Source: Pseudomonadota bacterium
GTDB taxonomy: Bacteria > Pseudomonadota > Gammaproteobacteria > Xanthomonadales > Ahniellaceae
Assembly: GCA_022843465.1 (NCBI GenBank)
Contig: JALHNO010000029.1
Span: forward strand, 9,089 to 42,597
Length of the DNA: 33,509 nucleotides
Direction of reading: 5' to 3'
Shown piece after piece: positions 16,812 to 27,300 of this stretch. The position numbers were made by a program, and so were the translations under genes. Below the pieces are notes generated by a model. That model did no database searches and had not been told where the DNA came from. It saw only the letters and a list, made by a program, of their open reading frames with translations. Each line of letters begins with the position of its first letter. Positions within the stretch are counted from its first letter, which is position 1.

Positions 16812-18365
16812 ATGGTCAGCGTAGCGGGCGGATTCGCGACGGGTCTGGAGCGCGGCATGCGCCTCGGCATGGCCTCCGATGAATCGAAATACAAGAAGTC
16901 CGAGCGCGCGCGGCTCGACAAGGAGCGCGATCGAGAGGACCGCATCAACGCGGAAGTCGGCCAAGCGTTCGCGAAGCTAGACACAGGATGGGTCGCAACG
17001 CCAGCAGCCGAGCCAGTCGCCATGCCGGAGCCTACCGGCCTCGGTGCCGCCCCGGGTGCGAAGCCCGCCGCGATGCCGTCGCAAGCGCCGATGGGCGCCG
17101 TTCCGGGCGCGAAGCCGGCGGAGATGCCGGGCCTGGAGAGCCAGCAGCCTCGCGGACAGCGGCCTGGCAGGCAGCAGCAGCCGGATTTCGTGGGGCAGCT
17201 GAATGGCGCGATGGGCTACTTGGCGAAGGCAGCGCAAGACCCAAAGAACGCAGACATCGCCGCAGCCTTGTTCGACAAGATGGGCGTGCTCGCAAACTCG
17301 TCGAAACGTTTCGGGGACGTGATGCTCCAGCAGGCCCGTCAGAAGGCCATGCCGCACATCAAGGCGCTGTACAACCCTGGCGCCACCGACGAACAGAAAA
17401 CCGCGGCCGTCGGTGCCCTGATGAACGAGGTGTTCCCGGACGGTGAGACCTACCAGCCGAAGGTCATCGGGAAAGAGGTGCACCTGCTGGATCCGGCAGG
17501 CAAGCCTGTTATGGGCCCGGACGGCAAGCCGCGCGTGCTCTCGATGGATGAGGTCGACGAGATGCTGACCTATGGCCTGAGCACCCCGGACGACTACATC
17601 GCCTCCGTGCAGGAAAGCATCAAGACGCGGCGCGAGAGGCTTATCGAAAAATCCGATCGAGATGAGGAGTGGGCGCGTGACGATCTAGTCGATAAGCGGG
17701 ATTACGAACGAAAACGTCGCGATGAACTCGCGGACATGGCCCGCGAGGAAGGCCTGGAAAAACAACAACAGGACCGAGAGGAGCGGCGGGAAATTACCGC
17801 CGCGATACGCGATCACGTTGCGAAAGGAATGCTCGCGTACGACCGCGATGTCGCGTCTATGGCGATCGCAAAAGACCCCAAGGCGCGTGACGAGTTTCGG
17901 AAAAATCTCAATGAGGAAGCAAAGTCTTTGTACGGCGGCGGCGAGTCGCGGCCGAGCAGGCCGACAGGCCCGCAGCCGGGCGAGAACATCGACGTGGATG
18001 TCGACGTGGGCCTCGATACCGCGCCGCCTCGCGCTGAACCGGCTGCCGCAGCAACGGAGTTCCATCCGGTGCTGATGCCGGGACAGGCCACGGCGCCGAC
18101 CGGCCCGTCGGGTGCCACCTATAACCCGCAAATCGGTAAAGGGGTGCAGGAGATTTCTGAAGCGCTCGACGCGCTGGAAGGCTGGAAGGAGAAGCGTCGC
18201 ACGTCCGGCTTCCGCTCGATGGGCGAGAAGTTCCGCCAGGGTGTGAGCGCAGGGAAGGTCGATCCCGCGCTCGTGCAGCGCCTGCGCACAGTGCCCGATC
18301 GCGTGCTCGCGCGCGACTACGGTCTGTCGCCGAAAGAGATCGCTGCCATCAAGCAGGGGGGTTAA
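16812..18365 (+). CDS. Ejection-type internal virion protein
   Basis: 517 residues, ATG 16812 with a strong AGGAGG at 16801-16806. The order is a short glycine-containing N-terminus, a charged helix (about 20-55), a Pro/Ala/Met-rich linker with two copies of a P-G-A-K-P-A-like element, a helical domain (about 125-265), a long charged coiled coil (about 275-360), a disordered acidic linker with D-V-D-V-D-V, and a helical C-terminal domain. This resembles internal virion proteins ejected with podoviral DNA and fits its place before the giant gene. No enzymatic motif is visible. Confidence 0.72.
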   Translation: MVSVAGGFATGLERGMRLGMASDESKYKKSERARLDKERDREDRINAEVGQAFAKLDTGWVATPAAEPVAMPEPTGLGAAPGAKPAAMPSQAPMGAVPGAKPAEMPGLESQQPRGQRPGRQQQPDFVGQLNGAMGYLAKAAQDPKNADIAAALFDKMGVLANSSKRFGDVMLQQARQKAMPHIKALYNPGATDEQKTAAVGALMNEVFPDGETYQPKVIGKEVHLLDPAGKPVMGPDGKPRVLSMDEVDEMLTYGLSTPDDYIASVQESIKTRRERLIEKSDRDEEWARDDLVDKRDYERKRRDELADMAREEGLEKQQQDREERREITAAIRDHVAKGMLAYDRDVASMAIAKDPKARDEFRKNLNEEAKSLYGGGESRPSRPTGPQPGENIDVDVDVGLDTAPPRAEPAAAATEFHPVLMPGQATAPTGPSGATYNPQIGKGVQEISEALDALEGWKEKRRTSGFRSMGEKFRQGVSAGKVDPALVQRLRTVPDRVLARDYGLSPKEIAAIKQGG

Positions 18366-18367
18366 CC

Positions 18368-21300
18368 GTGGCGAAGATGACCTTTATCGGCCAGATGGAC
18401 GACGGCGCCGAGTACGCCACCGACGGAAACCGCGTGTACCAGCTGGTGCCGGGCAAGGAGCGAAGACGTGCGGTCGCCATCGAGCCCGAGCGCGAGGCGC
18501 GTGTCCGCAGCATGATGTCAGCGCGCCGCGCGGCGGCCGCCGGCGAGGCTCCCACGGAAGCGCAGCAGGAGCCATCGTTTCTAGGCGACATGGGTCGCGT
18601 GCTGGGGCGCGCAGCGTCGCAGACGGTGGGCGCGGCAGGTCGTGTCGCGGAAGCTGTGGGCATGGAGCGCGTCGGCGGCGCAGTACGTGAAGCGGCCGAC
18701 AGTGCGGCAGATTTCTACGCGGAGGGCCTGAGTCCTCAGCAACGTGCGGCCGAGTCGGAACGGTACGTTGAGGACGGTCACCTAAATCCCGACGCGCTCA
18801 GCGTCCGCAAGATTGCGGGTGATGTGGTCGGCTCGCTGCCTTCAGTTGCGCTCGGCGCTGGCGGGGCTGGCATCGGGGCGCGTCTTGCAATGAAGGCCGG
18901 TATGTCTGCTGCCGCCGGCGGCGCGGTGGGTGGCGCGACCAGTGAAGGCGCTGTGAGCGGCGTGATGTCTGCTGGACAAGTTGCGGAGATCATCGAGCGC
19001 GTGCCTGAAGAGACCATCGTTAACGCGGAGCCGTACCAGCGCGCCTACCACTCGTTGTCACCTGACATGCCGGACGCGGATCGGCGTCGGCAAGCTCGCG
19101 AGATCGTGAAGCGACAGGCGATGCAGGACGCGGGATTCGCGACGGCGATCACGACAGCGCTTCTGGGCGCGGTGCCGGGCTATTCTCTCGGCAAGATTCT
19201 GGGGGGTGGGGGCGGAAAGACGGCGGCGGGCTCAGCACTCAAGCAGGCCGGAATCGAAGCGACACAGGAGGTGCTGCAAAGCCCTACCGAGCAGATTAAT
19301 CAGAACGCGGCGATACGGGAGTATGCGGATCCGTCGCAAGATCCTTATGCCGATGTAGCGGAATCCATCGTCGGCGGCGCGCTGGCGGGCGGTGTTGTGG
19401 GTGGCGGAATGGGATTCGCTGGCCATCAGCCGCGCCCGGTGGACTCCGCACTCATCGAGGAGGGTAATCGGGCGCTGCGAGGGCCGGCTGCCCCAGAAAC
19501 GTTCGGCGGTGCTGGCGTGGAAGTGGCCGAAGTCGCACCCGAAGCCGTCGAGTTGGCCCCGCCGCCGGCGCCGCGCAGCGAGCTGGACGCCGCCATTCAG
19601 GAGTTGGACGCGCTCCTCGAGGAGCAGGCCGGCATGCCCGGATCAAACCTCGATGTCAGTGACGGCGGGCTGCTGGAAAGCATCGAGGCCGCGCCGGCGC
19701 CGGCCGGCGAGCCTCCACCCCCGTTCGACCCGGGCGCGCCGCTGGCTGGCGGGCTGGGTGTCACCCCGTTCGACGTGGAGCAGATCGACGCCGCGCCGCC
19801 GCCGCGGCCGCAGCGCGCGCTACCGCCCCCGTCGATACTGGTCGACCGCGAAGGGAATGCGCAGCCTGCCGCATCGGTGGATGCCGCGCGCCGCGCGCGC
19901 GCTGCGCAGTCCGAGCAGGACGCTATCGACATGGAGCGCAGCGCCGACGAGGCAGAGAAGGCGGGCGACGTCGAGCGGGCGATGTACCTGCGAAAGCTCG
20001 CGGCCGGCTACCCCGACGAAATCACCGATCAGGCTCGCGCGGAGGCGTCGCGCAACGCGCGCCTGCCGGAAGGGCTGAAGGATCCACGCCTGGCGCGCGA
20101 GTTCTACCGGCAGCACCTGAACGGCATGGCCGGCGAGATCATGAAGGGCCAGAACCGCAATGTTCAGGTCAACGATGACGGCGATGTCGTCCGTCGCCTG
20201 CCGTCGCAGAATCCGCAGTGGTTCCAGCATCTGGGCCTGACCGTGGCTCAGGTTCAGCACGCGACGAAGAAGGCGCTGGACGGCAAGCCCCTGGGGGCGC
20301 GCGAGGCGCGCGCGGTCGCCGGCATGCTGGACGAGATTCAGGCCGGCCGCACCGCCGATGTCGAACTCGCATTCGCGCGCGAGCGCCGCGATGTGGCCAG
20401 CGGCATGCGGCGCCAGGCCGCGCTGGGGCTGCCGCCGGTGGATGCGTACAACGAGGCCGCTGCCGGCGAACTCTTCGATGATGCCGACTATGATCAGGAC
20501 TGGGACGGCGAAACCCGGGCGCTGTTCGAGCTTCATCAGGAAGCCGCAGCCATCGACGCGGAGGCTGCCGACAACATCCTCGAATCCGGACTTGACGACT
20601 ATGCGGCCGCGCGGCGGTTCGCGGAGATCATTCATGGGCGAGAAGCTGGACAAGGTGCGGAAGAAGGTCGCGGCGAACAAGGCGAGCGGGCACCAGCCGA
20701 AGAAGCGGGAGAAGCCGAAGCCGGCGCCGAAAAAGGCGTAGGCGTCCCGCCGCGCGAGGAAGCGCCGGCCGCCGTCTCGCTTTCGGACTTCCGTGCTCGC
20801 AAAAAGGAGCTGGAGGAAATCTCGAAGGCGATGGCCGAGTCCGACCGGGAGGAGATGCTGCTCCGCCTGGAGGAGATCGAGGAAGCGCATGCGGCCGGGG
20901 AAATCACGGAAGAGGCCGCGCGCGAGGCAGTCTCCCTGATCGAGGCTGCCGCGAAGGGCGACATGGATGTCGATGACGCGCTGATGGCCGTCGATAAGCT
21001 GCTGCGCGCGGCGGCGCCGCCGGCGAAGAAGGGTGGTTCCGTAGAAGCCGTAGCCGATGACCCGCTGCTGGCCTCCTACTCCACCGAGGATCTGAAGAAG
21101 CGGGCCGACGCGGAGAAGGCGGCGGAGAAGGCCACGGCAGATGGGGAGGCGAAGGTCGCGGCCGACGAGGCGCGCGGCTCGTTCGCGCTGAGCGGCAGCG
21201 ACCGCGAGACCGATCAGGCTACCGCGCGCGGACAAAGCGGGCTGTTCGATGCGCCGACACAGCGGCCTAGCGTCGACGCCGCCGCCCACGAAGCCGCGAC

Positions 21301-24300
21301 CAGTCCGAAGAACGATCTTCCGAAACCGAGCGAAGCCCAGAAGAAAGCTGGAAACTACACGCTGGGTCACACCCGAATCAGTGGCCTCGACATCTCGATC
21401 GAGAATCCAGCCGGCAGCACGCGCAGCGGCACCAGCCGCGACGGCAAGGCGTGGTCCGTAACAATGCGCGATCACTACGGTTACGTCCGAGGGACAGAGG
21501 GCGCCGACGGAGATCATCTCGATGTATTCGTGAAGCCTGGTACGCCGGGAAACTGGAATGGCACCGTATTCGTGGTGGACCAAAAGAAGCCCGGCAACGG
21601 TCATTGGGACGAACACAAGGCCATGCTGGGCTGGTCGTCGATCAGTGGTGCACGGGTAGGCTACGTGCGTAATTACTCAAAGGGATGGGATGGAATCCGC
21701 GCCATCACGCCAATGAAGATGGACGACTTCAAGGTGTGGTTGATGAAAGGCGACACGACCAAGCCCGCCGCGCCTGCTTCACCCCCAGCAGAGCCGAATA
21801 CGCCCGCAGAGACCCCGGCCGATGCCGGGGTTTCTGCTTCTGTACCCAGCAAAATAGACGACGTGGGCGAGAAGATCGGCGGCGCCCGCAAGGACACTTC
21901 GACCACCACAGGCCCGCGTGTCGCGAAGCCGGAGGCAGAGGGCGAGCCCGCCCCGCCGTGGCGCAAGCGCTTCGCCGTCACGCAGATCGCGAAAAGCATG
22001 AAGCCTGACGAGGAAGGCCGCTGGGCAATCTACGACTCCCGCTCGCAGGACCGCCTCGGCCAGCCGCGGCGCATCGGCGACACATACGCGACGAAGGAGG
22101 AGGCAGACGCTATCGTGCCGCTCGCCGCTGTAGCACTGAAGCACACTGCGATTCCGGGCGATTCGAAGAACGCCGACGGCTCCCGCAAGTATGAGATTTG
22201 GCGCACGGTCACCGACCGCAAGCGCGTGAAGGTCATCGATCGCGAATTCGACACCCGCCTTGAGGCCATGCAATACATGGCCGATCACGCCGCTGAAATC
22301 CTTGACGTGCGTACCACCTTCGGAGAGGAGACACTGCCCCGCCCTGACAACGTCGTGCGCACCGGGCCGAAGCGCCGCACGGGCAACGTGAAGGGTCAAG
22401 ATTTCCGCAACACGTTCGGCTTCCGCGGGGTCGAGTTCGGCAACTGGGAAGCGCAGGAAGAGCGCCAGACGGTGATGAATCACGCCTTCGACGCTCTGCT
22501 CGACCTGGCCGACGTGATGGGCGTGCCGGCGAAGGCCATCGGCCTGAACGGCGAGCTTGCGCTTGCGTTCGGCGCCCGTGGGCAGGGCCTGGTCGGCGCG
22601 CGCGCACACTACGAGCGCAACTACGGCGTCATCAACCTCACGAAGATGAGCGGCGCCGGCGCGCTGGGCCACGAGTGGTTCCACGCGCTCGATCACTACT
22701 TCGGTCGCCAGGACGGCAAGTCTAAGCGGGAGCGCATCGTCAACGGTCGCGGCGACAAGGTGTTCCCGACGCGCGCGTCCGCCGAGGACGATTATGCGAG
22801 CGGCGGCTTCCGAGCGACGGACTCCGAGGTGCGCGAGGAACTGCGCGCCGTGTACAAGAGGCTGATCGAGACGATGTACCGGAAGGCCGAGCAGTACGTC
22901 GAGGACACGCAGAAGGCGGACAAGTTCGTCGGCCAGACTCGCGAGGATCTGCGGGGCAAGTTGCAAGCGCTGCGCAAGGATCTGTCTGAGCAGAAGGACG
23001 TGACCTACTGGAAGCGGAACAACAAACCGGCCACCGCTGAGCAGCTGGCCGAGTTCGATGCGATTGCCGACAGCCTGATCCAGGGGGAAGCGCTGGGCGT
23101 CGAGATGCGCGCGCCAACGGGCGGCACGAAGCGGCGCTCCCTCATCGGCGGCTACCGCATGAGCAACGACACGGTCGACAAGCTGAGCGCCATCTACAAG
23201 GCCGTGCGCGGCCGCGCCGGGTTCGACAGCACCAACCGCGGCGGCGTGATGGACGACATCGTCAATGCCATGCGGCGCTACCAGCAGCGGCTGGAAATGC
23301 TGGCGTCCGCGCAGCAGGGCGAGCCCAAGACCAAGCAGGTGCCGACGTCGTTCGCGATGGAAGCCAAGAGCCTCGATCAGGGGCGCACCGGCGATTACTG
23401 GTCCGTGCCGCATGAGATGGCCGCGCGCGCGTTCCAGTCGTTCCTCGAGGACCGAATTGCCGATCGCGGCGGGCAGAGCGATTTCCTGTCGTATGGAACG
23501 AACTACGTGCTACCGACTCCGTGGGGCTGGAAGCGGCCGTATCCTGAGGGCAAGGAGCGCGAAGCCATCAATAAGGCGTTCGACGAGTTCGTCGCGACCC
23601 TGAAAACACGAGAGACCGACGCCGGCATCGCACTGTACACCACGGGCGGGCATGCCGTGTTCTCCCGATTTGGCTCTCTGGAAGGTGAGTTCAAGTCTGC
23701 GAAACAGGCGTTTGAGGACGCCTCAGAACTGATGGGAATCACTCTGGACGATGTGGCTGTCGAGGAAGTGAGTGAACCCGACCGCCTCGATAGACCCGCC
23801 TATTTCAGCCTCGAAACACGCACCATTTACGTAAATGCCCCAGCCATAAAGGGGCGTTCCGCCGCAGCGCAGTATGTCGCGGAAGAAATCCTGCATGCCG
23901 TGGACGCGATCGGGCCGGACAGGACGATCAGCGCCGGGAGCATGTTGCTGGACGCGCGATTCGGCAAGGTCACAAATGAGGTGCGGGCGCATTATGATGC
24001 TCGCGGCGACTTGCGGTGGTGGCTGGAATACCCTCTGGCATACAATTTTGGTAATGCTCGGATTCAGGCAGAGTTGTTCGCTCGACTTGGCGTGCTATAT
24101 TTTGGGGACCCAGAGGCGATGCAGCGTCATCTGCCAAAAGCGTACGAGGTATTCCATGAAACGTTCGGCTTCAGGATATTGGATCCCGTCTCCGGTGAGC
24201 GAGTATTACGACAAGTTCGGGGAGCACGTACCTCCGCTGGTCGGGAAGTTCTTCGCAGACCATTGGGACTCGGAGACACTGGACGCCCGCCTGAAGGCGG

Positions 24301-27300
24301 CGATCGAGGCAAGCGAACCGGTCACGGACTGGCAGGGCTTCGTGAAAGAGCATTTCGAGCGCTACGGGCGCGAAGAGGCGGAACGCCAATCCAAGGCGAC
24401 AGCCTAGAATCCCGCCCACCCCCCGCCGGCCAAACCGACACCTCTGCAGAAGCCCGGCCCAGTGCCGGGCTTTCTGTTTCTGAGGTCGAAAAAGCAATCG
24501 GTAGCGCTGTGCTTGGCGTCAATTCTGCCGTCGGACTGCAAGTCCGGGTGGTTGCCAGCGGCACCGATCTCCCGCCTGCCGCGCGAACCAATCGCCGAGT
24601 TCACGGCGTGCTCGCTCCTGACGGCGTCGTCTATCTGGTGGCCGACAACATCCCTGACGCTCGTGCTGCCCGGATTACCTTTGCGCATGAGGTTATCGGG
24701 CACGTCGGGATAGAGCAGGTCATTGAGGACTGGCCGTCAGTGGTCGAGCGAGTTCGATGGCTGGTGAGATCTGGAAATGCGCGAGCCAAGGAGATCGACG
24801 CCAGCCTTCAGAAGCGCTACCCGGGTGCAGATCCAGCCACCTATGCTCGCGAGTTCATCGCGCTGGCGGCGGAGCGGAAGCACGCCGGCCCGCTTGCAGG
24901 CCTGATGTCGCGCATTCGTGCGGCAGTGCGAAAATTTCTCGAGAAGATTGGCCTGGCCGGCATCATGCCTGACGCCGAAATAGACCTATGGCTGGCGAAC
25001 TCGGAGAAGTATCTGCGAACAGGCAAGGGCGGTCGCGAGCGTGTCAGTCCGTCGGCGATGTCATTCTCGCAGCAGGACGAGCGCGAACCGTATCGCTGGG
25101 ACGTGGAGCGGTCTGCCAATGGGCCGGTGTTCCAGAACGACGACGTGGCTTTGTTCCCAGATGATACCCATGCGCCCGCAGGTTGGGGGGGCGCGAAGGG
25201 GTACATCGTTCTCGATCAGGAGACCGGGCAGAAGATCGCGGAAATGATCGTGAGTCTTGACGGCGACTGGGTTTCGGAGATTCACTGGATTCGAGCCACG
25301 AAGGAACGCAGCGGCGCCGGTGAGCGCGCTGTACGGTCCATCGTCGCGAATTCTAATCGACCGGTCCGCGTGACGAGCATCCTCGATGCCGCGCGCGGCT
25401 TCTGGGACAAGATGGGAGCGCACGACTATGACGAAGCAAGCAATGCCCGCCTCAGCTGGGAAACTTACGCCGCGCCAGCAGGAAATGGACGAGTGGTGCA
25501 AGGAGCAGCTGAAGAAGCCGGTGCCCGAGGAAGTGAAGCGGCTGATGGCCGAGCGGAAGGCGAGGAAGGCGGCGGAGAAGAAGTAAGGCGGCCGCTCTAT
25601 TCGAACCCGCCGTCCGTCGAAGACAAGGTCGAGCCAGCGGCCATTGCGCGTGCCAAGGCTCGACTGACGCCGATGCTCGACGAGCTGCGCTACCAAGCGC
25701 AGGACAAGTTTCATTTTCTCAAGCTTGCGCAGCACGAAGCCACGGCAGAACGAGGGATCCCGGAGCTACCAGAGACAGAAGACGCCTACCTGGCCGAGCT
25801 TCGCTATCACGGCATGGCTGGAGCTGCGATCGAGGACTTCCAGCGCGACCACGTCGACCCCCTCCTTGCTGCCGTGCAGGCGGCGGGGCTTTCCACTGCC
25901 GACATCGACGAGTTCCTGCACGCCCGGCATGCGCCGGAAGCGAACGCCCAACTCAAGCGGATCAACCCCGATCGCAAAGGCAACGACGCGCTATCAGGCA
26001 TGTCCAACGAGGAATCCGCCGCCGTCATTGAGCGTGCGCGCGCCGCCGGCAAGCTCTATGCGCTTGAAGACATCGGCCGCCGGGCGGATGCGATCACAGC
26101 CGCGCGGCGTAATTTGCTGGTGCAGTCCGGTCTCGAAACCCGCGAAACCGTCTCTCAGTGGGAACAGACCTACTCGCACTACGTCCCGCTCCATCGGGAA
26201 GGGAAGGGCGACCGCCTGCCCCGCAAAGGAAAGGGCTTTGACACCCGCGGCAAGGAGAAGCGTCGCACCGGCTCAACGCGGGCCGTAGAGCACGTCCTCG
26301 CCCACCTGGTTGCGCAGCACGAGGCCACCATCATTCGGGCTGAGAAGGCGAAGGTGGGGCGAGCGCTGCTCGAGTTCGCTCGCAACAACCCGAATCCAGA
26401 ATTGCTCGAAGTCGACAAGGTCGAATACCGCCCGAGCTTCGACAGCGATGGCATGGTGACCTACCGGGCCGAACCCGGTTTTGTTCTTGCAGACAACGTG
26501 CTGGTGGTCAGGATCGACGGGACCGATCATCGCGTCACATTCAATGATTCGAACCCGGAAGCCCTGCGGATCGCCGCGGCGATGAAGAACCTTGGCGGCG
26601 GTGACGCTGGCGCCATCGTCAACGTGCTGACCCGCATGACTCGATTCCTGGCCATCGTGAACACCAGCGCGAACCCCGAGTTCCTCATCAGCAACTTCGC
26701 GCGCGACCTTCAGACGGCGGGGTATAACCTCGCTGGCACGGACGCCGACAGCCTGAAGTGGCGCATCATCAAGGATGTGGGTAAAGCCTGGGCCGGGATT
26801 CGCGCGCACCAGAAAGGCAATCCAGGGGTCTGGGCCGATCGATTCGAAGAATTCCGAAAGGCAGGCGCGCAAACAGGGTGGATTGAGCAGTACAAGGACA
26901 TCAAGGATCGCGAGCGCGCGCTCGTCAAGAAGGTGCGCGAGATGGACGGGTCCGCATGGTCCCGCGTGAAGGGCGGGCTCGACGCGGCTTGGCAATTCAT
27001 CGATCACCACAATACCGCCGTGGAGAACTCGATTCGCCTTTCCACCTTCGTGCATGCGCGCGAATCCGGGATGAGCGAGGCCAAGGCCGCGAAGCTGGCC
27101 AAAGAGCTGACGGTGAACTTCAACCGCCGCGGCGCGATGGGTCAGACGCTGAATGCGATGTACCTGTTCTACAACGCAGCGATTCAAGGATCGGCGCGCA
27201 TATTCCAGGCAATGGCCACGAGCAAGAAGGTAAGACGCCTCGCAGTCGCCACGGTCATTGGTGCGGCGATTCTCGACATTCTCAACCGCGCCATAGGCGA

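Noticed and set aside
19392-20078. A fourth nested +1-frame gene in the giant gene (228 codons)
   Set aside because: Composition is R/S/P/T-rich, the usual shadow, while the giant frame keeps normal codon bias here.
19820-23413. Long antisense frames (598 and 544 codons) opposite the giant gene
   Set aside because: GC-rich mirror frames without plausible starts, domains or codon bias; the sense strand encodes recognised domains.
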